The notes: generated from the sequence alone by a model not told the origin. DNA of 41,848 bases from Phycisphaerae bacterium (GCA_035384605.1 DAOOIV010000040.1:1-41848), one strand, 5' to 3'; counted from the first letter of the stretch, positions 28,273-37,260 are shown. Made by a program: numbers and translations.

Positions 28273-29991
28273 TCATTTCGCGGCTTGCCGCGTCGCCACG
28301 CTGCCCGGTTCGGCGCCGATGACGCCGCCCGGCCATCGAACAAGCGTCAGCGGGTCATGGGCAGGCAACACAATGTCGGCCAGTGTCCGGATCTTGGCCA
28401 TGGCTTCCTGGCAGACTCGCGGATCGGGACTCCGGGCCGGGCGGTCTCGTTCGATGTTCTCGTACAGGTAGACAACATCGCCCGTGAGCATCACTGGCCC
28501 GACGTGCGTCTGAACCAGCACTCCCTGGCTGCCGGGCGTGTGGCAACCCAGCGGGACCGTTCGGATGCCCGGAAGGATCTCCTGGTCCTCCGCCAGAATG
28601 AGCTTTTCAGGATGCGAGCGGATCGCAGCGAAAACTTCGGGATTCAAGTGACCGCGGTCCTCGGGGTTGTCGGCGTCACCGCGAGTCTGTTCATACTCTC
28701 GCCGGTTCACCACCAACCGGGCGTTGGGGAAAGCAGGGTAATAGTCGTAATGATCCGCGTGCAGGTGTGTCACGATGACGTGACTGACGTCAGATGGATC
28801 GATGCCGACCCGCTTCAGAGCAATGAGCGTGTCTTCCTCCGGCAATTGCCTGACGCCGCCGGGAATGTACTTGGCCGTGGCCCTGTTGAAATCGCCGACA
28901 TGCTTGGGATTCGGGCCAGTCTCAACAAGAATCGGGTGCGGGCCGCCGAGAACGGCCCAAACGTACAGGTTATACATGCGCGTGTCCTGGCCCTCGCTGT
29001 CTTGGAAGCTGATATACTCGCGGACCTCACATTGGCCGACCTTGATGGCCCGGATGGTATATCGCGGCAAACCCGGCGCGACCGGAGGCCAGCGACGAGG
29101 GGTCGTCGGGTCATGGCTGGGTAGGACGATGTCCGCTCTTTCGCGGATCTTCTTCATGCCGGCCCTGCACTGATCCAGGTCCATCCGCACGCCGACAGGA
29201 ATGTCCTTCTCGATGTTGGCAAGCAGCGACACCGTATCGCCGGTGAGCACCGTACGCCCGTGCGCGGTGTTGACCTGATAGGCCGTCGAGCCCAGCGTAT
29301 GTCCGCCGACAAAGAACGACTCAATGCCCGGCAAGACCTCCTCGTCCTCGACGAGCACCAGACGCTTGTTCCACTCGGGGTTGTCCCGAAGCATGAACAT
29401 GATGCGGCCGTGGCCCCAACTGCCCTTGCAGTCATTGGCCGTGGCCAGTTGCCATTCTTGCTTTCCGATGTAGATCCTGGCGTTGGTGAAAGCATCCAGC
29501 CCGTCCACGTGGTCGAAGTGCAGGTGAGTGATGAACACGTGGCCGATCTCCGCGGGCTTCAGGCCGAATCGGGCAAGTTGCGCGGCCACGGTTTCCGTCG
29601 GGTCCTGAGTGATCGGCTTCTTCAACACCGCGGCCGCTCCTCGGTTCATCTCCGCGACATCGCTCAGCCCCGCGTCGACGAGCATCGGCTTGTCGCCCCC
29701 GAGAATCAGCCAGACATAGAGAACGTATTCATAACTCTGCGCCGGATCGCCCCCCTCAAACGCGTCATTACCGGCGATCTCGCATCGACCGTTGCGAAGC
29801 GGGTAGATGCGATACTTGGGGATATCTTTACCGAATCTCGTACCGATGGCCGCCGGCTTGGACGCCCGGGACTGCTCGGCGCAAACCCAACATGGCAGGA
29901 CGACAACAGCAACCGCAGCCGCGACGAGCACCACGCCCCACCGGCACCGCCCGGCTTGCCTTCTGTTCCAGTACGCCATAATTCTGACCAT
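28273..29991 (-). CDS. Secreted tandem metallo-beta-lactamase-fold hydrolase (two fused MBL domains)
   Basis: 572 aa from ATG 29991; GTG 30018 and ATG 29979 are alternatives without better ribosome binding sites. A signal peptide covers ~1-45 (VVLVAAAVAVVVLPCWVCA). Two complete MBL domains follow, each about 250 aa. The first has THLHFDHVDG (~residue 153), GGHTLGS, TGDTV and LPSHDP; the second has THLHADHYDY (~408), GCHTPGS, TGDVV and LPAHDP. Both keep the HxHxDH site and downstream His/Asp ligands, so both may bind two metals. Similarity is greatest to the N-acyl homoserine lactonase-like branch, but lactonase activity is not proven. The two halves share wording such as YVW-LGG, pointing to internal duplication. 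Confidence 0.85.
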   Translation of the reverse strand: MVRIMAYWNRRQAGRCRWGVVLVAAAVAVVVLPCWVCAEQSRASKPAAIGTRFGKDIPKYRIYPLRNGRCEIAGNDAFEGGDPAQSYEYVLYVWLILGGDKPMLVDAGLSDVAEMNRGAAAVLKKPITQDPTETVAAQLARFGLKPAEIGHVFITHLHFDHVDGLDAFTNARIYIGKQEWQLATANDCKGSWGHGRIMFMLRDNPEWNKRLVLVEDEEVLPGIESFFVGGHTLGSTAYQVNTAHGRTVLTGDTVSLLANIEKDIPVGVRMDLDQCRAGMKKIRERADIVLPSHDPTTPRRWPPVAPGLPRYTIRAIKVGQCEVREYISFQDSEGQDTRMYNLYVWAVLGGPHPILVETGPNPKHVGDFNRATAKYIPGGVRQLPEEDTLIALKRVGIDPSDVSHVIVTHLHADHYDYYPAFPNARLVVNRREYEQTRGDADNPEDRGHLNPEVFAAIRSHPEKLILAEDQEILPGIRTVPLGCHTPGSQGVLVQTHVGPVMLTGDVVYLYENIERDRPARSPDPRVCQEAMAKIRTLADIVLPAHDPLTLVRWPGGVIGAEPGSVATRQAAK

Positions 29992-30070
29992 AGCGCGAGC
30001 GCCTCTGCCGCCGCTCACCAGGAAACACGACGCCCAACAGTGCCGCTGCGATCAGACAATATAGTCTCTT

Positions 30071-30156
30071 CCGTCGCGACTGGTGCGCATTTTGCGCGCA
30101 TGTTTCTGGATCGCGGTACCCTTGGGTTGCGGCCCACAAAAAGGCGGTCCGCCTTA
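30071..30156 (+). repeat. Dispersed twin-palindrome repeat, copy B
   Basis: It matches copy C almost base for base from TTGCGCGCATGTTTCTGG through AAGGCGGTCCGCCTTA, apart from ~10 changes. It ends in a 15-base palindrome AAGGCGGTCCGCCTT, preceded by TTGCGGCCCACAA. Confidence 0.85.
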
Positions 30157-30332
30157 GGCGATACCGGCCTGCTTGGCGATTCGGCTGCTATCCGGGTACC
30201 GCCGCCACCCTGCGCGTGGCACCCTCTGGACCGGCAATCGGCCCACGAAACGCCCTCGCCCAGGATGAACGTGGCCCTTGCTCTCCAGCCCCACGCCCAA
30301 CCCGCCTCCAAACCGTAATCTGATGGCACGAA

Positions 30333-30360
30333 CAGATCAAAATCAAGTGATCTGGTTTTT
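30333..30360 (+). terminator. Short hairpin followed by T-run
   Basis: CAGATCA (30333-30339) pairs with TGATCTG (30348-30354), followed by GTTTTTC. The shape is terminator-like but the stem is short and AT-rich, and no plus-strand gene ends just upstream. Confidence 0.3.
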
Positions 30361-30560
30361 CATTTATGGTTGATGGTCATTACCCTAATCAACATATTAT
30401 TGCCTCAGATGATCCTAATGCGCCAATACTTTACCGAAGCTGAAAGCCGCATGCCGTTCGACCAGCGCGAGGACGAATTCTCGGCAGTTTCTGTCTTGCC
30501 GCGCTATGGGGCACCCGTTATGATACAGGCTGTCACTTAGAACCTTACAGCCAGACATCT

Positions 30561-30632
30561 GTGCGCCTTGCGCGCATGTTTCTGGATCGCAGAGCGCTTG
30601 GGTTGCGGCCCGCAAAAAGGCGGTCCGCCTTA
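30561..30632 (+). repeat. Dispersed twin-palindrome repeat, copy C (best formed)
   Basis: Both palindromes are intact here: TTGCGGCCCGCAA and AAGGCGGTCCGCCTT, joined by AA. GCGCATGTTTCTGGATCGC precedes them. It ends 107 bp before the PEP-CTERM start codon. Confidence 0.85.
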
Positions 30633-30738
30633 ACACTCCAAGGAGGCGAAAGGCTGTAGAGGGCAAACGACCAAGCCAATTCGTCCGAGGGTTTCAAGTA
30701 TCGGCGGTCTTTAGTCTTTCAAAGAGGAGGAGTCGAAG

Positions 30739-31497
30739 ATGAAGAACTTTCTAACTATTGCTGGTGGATTGTTGGCCGTCCTGGCGTTCGGGATGCCGGC
30801 CACGGCCGCAGTCGTCTGGTCCGACGGTGTGAACTTGCCTTACAGCAGTGCGACCGTCGACATCGAGGGCGAGTTCGATAACGAGGCCGCTTGGGCGGGT
30901 GGCGACTTCAAGGTTCTCAATGGTACCGCCTCACAGGTGCCCGCTGGCTGGAAGTTCGCCCAACAGAGCTGGAACAACTGGGGGAACTGGGCTGTCAGTT
31001 CTTCCACGAATCTCACCGAGGGCAATGCCGCCCTGAAGATGACGCCCGGCGGTGGAGATTGGAATGACATCTTCGCCGGCACCTTCATCACCGGCCTGAC
31101 AGTGGGCCAAGCTTACACCCTGACGTTCGATTTCCAGGCTGATGTCGGGTTCGACAAAGGAAATCCCGGACTGAAAACGGGAGACGACCACCAGCCCAGT
31201 GCTTCCTTCAATGTCATGAACGTCCCCGATAATCCGATCGGTTGGGGAGCCACCGAAGATTACCCCGGCCACCTGACCGGCTCGACATGGATCGGTCTGG
31301 GGAACTGGGACGGCAATTACCATCAGCAGTCACGCGACTTCGTGGCAACGGCTGATAGCATGGCCTTCGTGATCAAGATCCGGAGCATGAATTCTCCGGG
31401 TTCGGTCCGGATCGATAACCTGGTCGTCACGCCCGAACCGGCGGCGATGATCTTGCTGGCCCTCGGCGGCCTGGCATGCCTGTATCGCCGACGGTAA
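30739..31497 (+). CDS. PEP-CTERM exported protein with CBM-like beta-sandwich
   Basis: 252 aa from ATG 30739, with GAGGAGG upstream. Signal peptide 1-24 (LLAVLAFGMPATAA). The middle (~30-215) is Trp/Asn/Gly-rich and reads as an all-beta jelly-roll, similar in pattern to carbohydrate-binding or choice-of-anchor domains (AYTLTFDFQADVGF, then VRIDNLVV). The C-terminus is a classic PEP-CTERM sorting signal: TPEPAAM, hydrophobic ILLALGGLACL, then YRRR. Such proteins are cut by an exosortase and placed at the cell surface; no exosortase gene is in this window. Gene-specific function is unknown. A strong intrinsic terminator follows, so the gene is monocistronic. Confidence 0.85.
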   Translation: MKNFLTIAGGLLAVLAFGMPATAAVVWSDGVNLPYSSATVDIEGEFDNEAAWAGGDFKVLNGTASQVPAGWKFAQQSWNNWGNWAVSSSTNLTEGNAALKMTPGGGDWNDIFAGTFITGLTVGQAYTLTFDFQADVGFDKGNPGLKTGDDHQPSASFNVMNVPDNPIGWGATEDYPGHLTGSTWIGLGNWDGNYHQQSRDFVATADSMAFVIKIRSMNSPGSVRIDNLVVTPEPAAMILLALGGLACLYRRR

Positions 31498-31535
31498 GGT
31501 TGCCCGACCGGGCTGACGGAATTCAACAGCACCTG

Positions 31536-31572
31536 AGAGCCATACGACGGTGGTCGTGTGGCTCTTCTTTTT
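31536..31572 (+). terminator. Rho-independent terminator of the PEP-CTERM gene
   Basis: A 13-bp stem (31536-31548 with 31553-31565, one G-U pair), a GGTG tetraloop and then TCTTTTT. It is the clearest terminator in the window, 38 bp after the stop. Confidence 0.9.
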
Positions 31573-31933
31573 AACGACTGTGGTCAAAAACCTTCGGATG
31601 CTCATCCGATGCCACCCTCGCCCAAACCATTTCGGACTTGTCCCGGACCGGTGAGCTCCCCGAGGCAGTGAGACGATTCGGGCAGGGACGCCATTGGCGG
31701 CATGCCTCCGGTCTTTTCTACCGCCCGAGCCTGCACGGGCGGAGAACCCGCCCGTTCCAGCCACAACATACCCCTGCCGGCCGCGCCGCAGACCCGACTT
31801 GAAGCCCCCTGTTGAGACACGGTCGGCCATTTCCACGTCCCCCTGCCGGTGGTAAGCTGTCATCCTCAAAGTCGCGCCGGATCACCGGTCGATCCGGGCA
31901 TCGATCGAGATTCTCAAAGGGAAAGGGTTGGTT
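31573..31933. other. Intergenic region with one GC hairpin
   Basis: 361 bases upstream of the Gfo/Idh/MocA gene. ACGGGCGG (31736-31743) pairs with CCGCCCGT (31749-31756), with a 5-nt loop and no T-run. No gene or convincing promoter is seen. Confidence 0.5.
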
Positions 31934-33214
31934 ATGACTCAACGAGCAAGGGTGAGTCGGCGGACGCTGCTGAAAAGGGCGGCCGGGGCACTGGCAGTGC
32001 CCTATTTCGTGCCCGCTTGGGCATTGGGACGCGGAGGATGGCTGCCTCCCAGCGAACGCATCACCGTCGGCTTCATCGGGATCGGAAACATGGGCGGGGG
32101 GCACTTTGACGGCTTCCTGGAAGACAAGCAGCTCCAAGTCCTGGCCGCCTGCGACGTCCGTCGCGACGTGCGGGAAAGGCGAAAAGAACAGGCCGACAAG
32201 AAGTACGCGGCCGATCGCCAGGCCGGCGACTACAAAGGCTGCGCGGCTTACAACAATTTCGAAGACCTGCTCGCCCGTGACGACATCGACGCCGTCCTGA
32301 TCGCCGTTCCCGATCATTGGCACGCGATCATCGCCTGCGCGGCCGCCCGGGCAGGAAAGGACATCTACTGCGAGAAGCCGCTGACCTTGACCATCAAGGA
32401 GGCATGGGACCTCGTGGATACCGTTCGGCGCTATGGCCGCGTATTCCAGACGGGCAGCCAGCAGCGCAGCGACCGCGAATTCCGTCTGGCCTGCGAACTG
32501 GTCCGCAGCGGCCGGATCGGCAAACTGCAGACGGTCACCGTCAACATCGGCGAGCCTTCACAAGAAGCCTATCTGCCCGAGCAACCTGTGCCCGAGGGCT
32601 TCGATTGGGATCGCTGGTTGGGACCGGCCCCCTGGCAACCATACAACGCCGAACGATGCAGCGGCAACTACGGCGGCGGGTGGCGAAAGATCCGAGACTA
32701 CTCCGGCGGCATGACCACCGACTGGGGCGCTCACCACTATGACATCGCCCAATGGGGCATGGGCATGGACGGCAGCGGGCCCGTCGAGATCATTCCGCCC
32801 AACGGCAAAGACGTCGAACACATGACCTTCAAGTATGCCAACGGCGTGATCATGCAGCGGGCCCAGGCCAACGGAGTGCTCTTCAGCGGGACGGAAGGCG
32901 ACATCGAGGTGAACCGAGGTTACTTCCAGGCCGAGCCCAAATCGATCGCCGAAGAACCTCTCGGCCCGAACGATGTTCACCTCTACAAGAGCCCGGGCCA
33001 TCGGCAGGACTGGATCAACTGCATCCGCTCGCGCAAGCGGCCCATTTGCGATGTGGCCATCGGGGCCAGCTCGGTGACCGTGTGCCACCTGTCCAACATC
33101 GCTTACTGGCTGGGGCGCCCAATCAAATGGGACCCGGAAAAACGGGAAATCATCGGTGACAGCGAGGCAAGCCGCTGGATGGACCGCCCCAAACGGGCTC
33201 CATGGCGTCTGTAA
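31934..33214 (+). CDS. Tat-targeted Gfo/Idh/MocA-family oxidoreductase
   Basis: 426 aa from ATG 31934; GAAAGGG lies six to seven bases upstream. VSRRTLLKRAAG is a twin-arginine signal. The Rossmann domain has GFIGIGNMGGG and CEKPLT (EKP motif). The second domain has DWGAHHYDIAQWGMG, the same active-site pattern as the homologue at 17395. It is typical of the large family of exported planctomycete Gfo/Idh/MocA proteins with unassigned sugar substrates. It is followed after only 19 bp by a secreted HEAT-repeat protein, so the two are probably co-transcribed. Confidence 0.87.
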   Translation: MTQRARVSRRTLLKRAAGALAVPYFVPAWALGRGGWLPPSERITVGFIGIGNMGGGHFDGFLEDKQLQVLAACDVRRDVRERRKEQADKKYAADRQAGDYKGCAAYNNFEDLLARDDIDAVLIAVPDHWHAIIACAAARAGKDIYCEKPLTLTIKEAWDLVDTVRRYGRVFQTGSQQRSDREFRLACELVRSGRIGKLQTVTVNIGEPSQEAYLPEQPVPEGFDWDRWLGPAPWQPYNAERCSGNYGGGWRKIRDYSGGMTTDWGAHHYDIAQWGMGMDGSGPVEIIPPNGKDVEHMTFKYANGVIMQRAQANGVLFSGTEGDIEVNRGYFQAEPKSIAEEPLGPNDVHLYKSPGHRQDWINCIRSRKRPICDVAIGASSVTVCHLSNIAYWLGRPIKWDPEKREIIGDSEASRWMDRPKRAPWRL

Positions 33215-33233
33215 CAACTGAGGAGAACATCAC

Positions 33234-35210
33234 ATGATGAGAAAATGCACGCTTCTTGGGCTGCTGACTCTGGCGGCAACGGCCTGTCTCTTGAACACCA
33301 CGGCGGCTGCGCCTGCATCCGATCTGGAGAAGCAGTACATTGACAAGATTACCGAGTGGATACCCGGCATGAGCGATCCGGACATCCCAAAACGCAAGGA
33401 TCCCCAACAGGCCCTCGAAAAGCTCTGCCACGAGGCCGGGGCTCCCGGCAAAGCAGCCGAGCGCGAAGCCCTCTGCAGAGCAATGATGACCAAGGTGGGC
33501 CCCGATGTGCCCAAGCCGGCCCGCATCTGGATCCTGCGCAAGGTTGAGCCCCTGGGCCGCGACGAGGTCGTGGCCAGGCTGACAGAGCTGCTGCGCGATG
33601 AGGACGCCGACATCCGCGAAACCGCCCGGCGCGCGCTCGTAAACAATCCCTCGCCGCAAGCCGGAGCATCGCTTCGGGCCGAGTTGGCCCGAGCCGACAC
33701 GTCCAAGTGGCAGATCGCCATGATCAACGGCCTCGCATTTCGCAGGGACGGTCAGGCGGTGGACGCAATCGCCAAGTTGACGAGCAGCCCGGATGACGCC
33801 GTGGCGACCGCCGCCGTGTGCGCCCTGGGCGACATTCGGACGCCCGAGGCAATCAAGGCCGTCACCGCACTGCTGGAAAAGCCTCGCCCCACATTACACG
33901 CCTCGATAGCCGAAGCGGCCATGAAATGCGGCGAAGAGTTGATCGCCAAGGGCTCGGCCGACCAGGCAGCGGCAATTTACGAGCGGCTCTATGACAAGAG
34001 CCGGCCGGAGAGTATTCGCATCGCCGGCTTCCAGGGCATTGCCGCCGCACGCGGGACCAAGGCCCTCCCCATGCTGTTCGACGTCCTTAACGGCGATGAC
34101 GCCCGCATGAGGATGGTCGCCGCTCGCAGCATCCAGGAAATCCCCGGCGACGAGGTGACCCGGAAGCTGCTGGCCGCTCTCGGAAACGCACAACCCGAAA
34201 CGGCGGAACTGATCATCGACGTTCTCGGCCAGCGCGGCCCCGAAGCCCGTCAGGCAGTGGCCCGGCTGGCACGCGAAGCCAAGGAACCCGCGGTCAAGGA
34301 TGCGGCGGTTCTGGCGCTGGCCCAGCTCGGCGACGCCTCGGCGATGGATGCCCTGCTGCTCATCGCCAAGTCGAGCGAGAACGCAACGCACCGCTCGGTC
34401 GCCCTTCGCGGTTACGTGCGGCTGGCACGCGAACAGGGCGGCCCCGAGGAGCGCCTCCAGACCCTGACTACGGCAATGAGTCTCGCCAATAACGCCGATG
34501 ACAAGAAACTCATCGTGTCGGCAATCGGCGATATCCCCAGCGTCAAGGCACTCGACGAATTGATGTCGCTGGTCGACGGCGATCTGCACGCTGAAGCGTT
34601 TGCGGCGGCGGTGTCGGTGTCAAAGCGCATTGCCGGACGCAACCATGCAGCGGCTCTCGACGCTGTCGACAAGCTCTCCAGACTCACAAAAACCGACTCG
34701 GAAAAGAACGCCATTGACGCCCTGCGGGACGCGCTGACGAGCTACTGCACGTCCTGGATGGTCAGCGGCCCCTACAAGCAGAAGGGCAAGGAAGGCCTGG
34801 AAACCTTTGACGTCGTCTTTCCGCCCGAGGAACCGCAGGGCAATGTTAAGGAATGGAAGCCGCTCAATGTCACCAACCCCGACCATCCCGGGCACTTCGA
34901 TCTCGGCAAGGGCAACAATTGCTGCGCCTACGTGCGGACGACGGTCATCTCCGAAAGCGAGCGAGAGGTGCAGATGGCCTTCGGCAGCGACGATGCGATC
35001 AAGGTCTGGCTCAACGGACAGTTGATCCATGCCAACAAGGTCAACCGCCCCTGCGCTTGCGACCAGGACAAAGTGAAGGCGACGCTGAAAAAGGGCGAAA
35101 ACACATTGCTTATCAAGGTTGTTCAGGGCGGCGGTGACTGGGCCTTCTGCTGTGCCATCCGCGACCCGGACGGCAAACCGCTGACCGGGATCAGCTATAA
35201 GGCGGAATGA
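33234..35210 (+). CDS. Secreted HEAT-repeat protein with Cys-rich C-terminal beta-sandwich
   Basis: 658 aa from ATG 33234 (ATG 33237 equally possible), behind GAGGAGA. Signal peptide ~1-25 (GLLTLAATACLLNTTAAA). Residues ~90-480 are repeating alpha-helical pairs (HEAT/PBS-lyase type: ADIRETARRALVNN, DAVATAAVCALGDI, RMRMVAARSIQEI). Residues ~505-658 form a beta-sandwich resembling galactose-binding-like modules (SWMVSGPY, FGSDDAIKVWLNGQLI, GENTLLIKVVQGG). This module has seven cysteines in YCTSW, NNCCAY, PCACD and FCCAI, suggesting disulfides or a metal site. It is a likely extracytoplasmic scaffold or glycan-binding partner of the oxidoreductase upstream. No catalytic motif seen. Confidence 0.8.
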   Translation: MMRKCTLLGLLTLAATACLLNTTAAAPASDLEKQYIDKITEWIPGMSDPDIPKRKDPQQALEKLCHEAGAPGKAAEREALCRAMMTKVGPDVPKPARIWILRKVEPLGRDEVVARLTELLRDEDADIRETARRALVNNPSPQAGASLRAELARADTSKWQIAMINGLAFRRDGQAVDAIAKLTSSPDDAVATAAVCALGDIRTPEAIKAVTALLEKPRPTLHASIAEAAMKCGEELIAKGSADQAAAIYERLYDKSRPESIRIAGFQGIAAARGTKALPMLFDVLNGDDARMRMVAARSIQEIPGDEVTRKLLAALGNAQPETAELIIDVLGQRGPEARQAVARLAREAKEPAVKDAAVLALAQLGDASAMDALLLIAKSSENATHRSVALRGYVRLAREQGGPEERLQTLTTAMSLANNADDKKLIVSAIGDIPSVKALDELMSLVDGDLHAEAFAAAVSVSKRIAGRNHAAALDAVDKLSRLTKTDSEKNAIDALRDALTSYCTSWMVSGPYKQKGKEGLETFDVVFPPEEPQGNVKEWKPLNVTNPDHPGHFDLGKGNNCCAYVRTTVISESEREVQMAFGSDDAIKVWLNGQLIHANKVNRPCACDQDKVKATLKKGENTLLIKVVQGGGDWAFCCAIRDPDGKPLTGISYKAE

Positions 35211-35241
35211 TCCCCCAAAGCACAACCTGAGAATGCCAACA

Positions 35242-35280
35242 GGGCCCCGGGCAGCGATCCTGCTCGGGGCTCATGGTTTT
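35242..35280 (+). terminator. Probable intrinsic terminator of the oxidoreductase/HEAT operon
   Basis: A 13-bp GC-rich stem (35242-35254 with 35260-35272, two G-U pairs) with loop CGATC. A TTTT run begins four bases later, so termination may be moderate. Confidence 0.55.
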
Positions 35281-35446
35281 CCGGCGGGCCGGCTACCCGG
35301 TGAGTCCGAAAACATGACGTTTGCAGGCGCAGTCACAAAAGGACTCCCGATAACAACCGATTGACAACCCCCGCCCATTGAAACAGATGCGGTCGGCTGA
35401 TCGAATTGCCCGCCCTTGCCCCGCCACATTTACTATATTTAACGTG

Positions 35447-36067
35447 ATGCACACATTCGCAAAGCGTATCGGTATCGGCGCGTGTTCGTCGGTCTGCGTG
35501 TTGGCGATCACCCTCGGTCTTCTTCTTGGCGGTTCTTCTGTGGGACGCGGCTTCGCCCCTCGGCCCCACAGGGAAACGGGCACACTTCGGGTGCTTGTCA
35601 AAAACAGTCCATGCCTTGCGGAGCGGGTTGGGACAACCAGGCTGACGGTCTCGCGCATCGAGGTCCGACATGCGGACAATCACGATGCCTGGGTCGTCAT
35701 CCGCGACGGCGAGCAAGTCATCGATCTGCTGCAAACAAACGAAGGACGGCCCTGCGTACTCGCCAGCGCCGACCTGGCCCCAGGGCGGTACAGCCAGGTG
35801 CGGCTCATCTGCCCCGAGGAAAGCATTGCCGTCAAAGATGGTCACACGCCTGATTGGAAAAAGGCCCGCTCCCGGAACACGCCCTACGGCACACAAACGG
35901 CCATACACCTGAATTGCGATTTTGCGGTCTCCGCTGACGATCAAACCGCCATCCTGATCGACACAGGCTTGGAGGATGCGCTTCGGATGATCGCCCAGGA
36001 CCGCCGAACCGATGTCGAGCAAGTGGCCGGCTTTCGCACGGCACCGCCCGCGTCACCAACGGACTGA
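35447..36067 (+). CDS. DUF4382-domain exported protein
   Basis: 206 aa from ATG 35447; an in-frame ATG at 35378 would add 23 residues without a ribosome binding site. A signal peptide runs to ~residue 35 (VCVLAITLGLLLGGSSVG). Residues ~45-170 match the DUF4382 pattern: GTLRVLVKNSPC, LTVSRIEVRHAD, QVIDLLQ, LASADLAPGRYSQVRLI and LNCDFAVSADDQTAILIDTG. The family is extracytoplasmic, of unknown function and predicted transthyretin-like beta-fold. No Shine-Dalgarno is evident; TATATTTAACG ends just before the start codon, so the mRNA might be leaderless. It is convergent with the TauE/SafE gene. Confidence 0.75.
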   Translation: MHTFAKRIGIGACSSVCVLAITLGLLLGGSSVGRGFAPRPHRETGTLRVLVKNSPCLAERVGTTRLTVSRIEVRHADNHDAWVVIRDGEQVIDLLQTNEGRPCVLASADLAPGRYSQVRLICPEESIAVKDGHTPDWKKARSRNTPYGTQTAIHLNCDFAVSADDQTAILIDTGLEDALRMIAQDRRTDVEQVAGFRTAPPASPTD

Positions 36068-36214
36068 TCCACCCCCCACGGCTCACAAAACGGAAAAACG
36101 CAGCGACCGGCCTCACCCGGGCTGACCGCTCCGTCGTTTCCTCACACTTCCAGATAGGCCCGCCGTTCTATGACGCCAGTGCGCCGTGATGTGCCTCAAA
36201 ACCCCCGGCCCCAC

Positions 36215-37129
36215 TCATGCTTTCCCGCCGGTCAGCATGACAATCGCCAGAACAATGGTCATCACACCGACGCTGGCCCGCATAGCCTTCTCCGGCAACC
36301 AGCGAACCGTCATCGTGGCCAACGGAACCGACATCACCGCTCCGACGGCCAGAGGCAAAGCCAGACCCCAATTCAGGTCCTTCCCCAGCCACAGCGAGGC
36401 GATGATCGCCACCAGGCAGACGAAGCTTTCAGCCAGAGAGCTGATCGCCACGGCATGCTTTGGAGACAGCCCCGAGACGACCTGCCCCGCCGTTACCAAC
36501 GGGCCGTACCCGCCTCCGCTGAGACCCTTGTTGAACGCCGCAATGGCCCCCACAGTGATAATATGGCTCTTGCGGTAACGAAGCTGCCGCCGAACCGTGG
36601 CCAGCGTGAAAACGCCCGTCGCCAGGATCACCGTGGCGATCGCCAACCTCAGCCCTGGAACAGAAAGCTTGTTGGCTAGTCGGACCGCGATCACCGCTCC
36701 CACAACACTCAGAACAGAAAGCAGGATGGCCGTTCCGCGAGCATTCTTGTCCCGCAAAAAGTCCACATTGCCGTCCCGATGGTGCATGAGCGTGGCCGTC
36801 ACGCCGGTAATCAGTTCGCTGATCAGAACGCAGGGCACAACTGCATGCGGGTCAAAACCGAACATCAGCAGCATCGGGCTCAGCGTCGTCCCATAACCCA
36901 TGCCGAGGGCCGAATCGATATACTCGCAAATGAATGCCGCCAGAAACACGGCCAGCAGCGTCGCCGGACGGTACTGGCTTGTCGCCTGCGGCAGCAGATG
37001 CCATTCGGGGTACAAGGTATGTACCGCAAGGAAACCCAAGACGCCTGCCATGCCGAGCCCGAGAAGCCAAAAACGCCGAGGCACCCCCGCCGCTTGGATT
37101 GATTTGCCGACTAGCGCATTGTCCGCCAT
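36215..37129 (-). CDS. TauE/SafE-family membrane transporter
   Basis: 304 aa from ATG 37129, with GGGAGA eight bases upstream; GTG 37150 would add seven residues. Seven to eight hydrophobic segments span the protein, with the family repeat signatures EYIDSALGMGYGTTLSP in the first half and FNKGLSGGGYGPLVT in the second. Members export sulfite, sulfonates or related small anions, or import them, usually by proton coupling. The substrate is not decided by sequence. A near-consensus sigma-54 promoter (37286-37300) lies upstream on the same strand and a sigma-54 activator gene is divergent, so expression is probably activator-dependent. Confidence 0.88.
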   Translation of the reverse strand: MADNALVGKSIQAAGVPRRFWLLGLGMAGVLGFLAVHTLYPEWHLLPQATSQYRPATLLAVFLAAFICEYIDSALGMGYGTTLSPMLLMFGFDPHAVVPCVLISELITGVTATLMHHRDGNVDFLRDKNARGTAILLSVLSVVGAVIAVRLANKLSVPGLRLAIATVILATGVFTLATVRRQLRYRKSHIITVGAIAAFNKGLSGGGYGPLVTAGQVVSGLSPKHAVAISSLAESFVCLVAIIASLWLGKDLNWGLALPLAVGAVMSVPLATMTVRWLPEKAMRASVGVMTIVLAIVMLTGGKA

Positions 37130-37260
37130 GCGTCGTGTCTCCCATCTCACACACCCGGCAGGCGGTCAGCTGTCCCTATCCCAACTCACCGGTGTGGCCG
37201 CCGACAGGTGGCTAATTCTCCCAAAAACGACCCCTCTGTACGTTCCACGGCTTGCAGCTT

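Larger units (their letters stand above)
29992..30738. other. 747-bp non-coding region with two dispersed repeats
   Basis: It separates the divergent MBL and PEP-CTERM genes. It holds repeat copies B and C and an AT-rich block (30330-30415) with a hairpin plus T-run at 30333-30360. Short open frames here are fragments crossing the repeats. No gene is supported. Confidence 0.6.

Noticed and set aside
28087..29124. 345-aa plus-strand open frame across the MBL gene
   Set aside because: The minus strand encodes two intact HxHxDH domains; the plus frame shows no domain.
30071..30632. Integron attC sites or minus-strand terminators as explanation for repeats B and C
   Set aside because: The attC core ends (GTTRRRY/RYYYAAC) are absent, and no minus-strand gene lies upstream that would need a terminator there.
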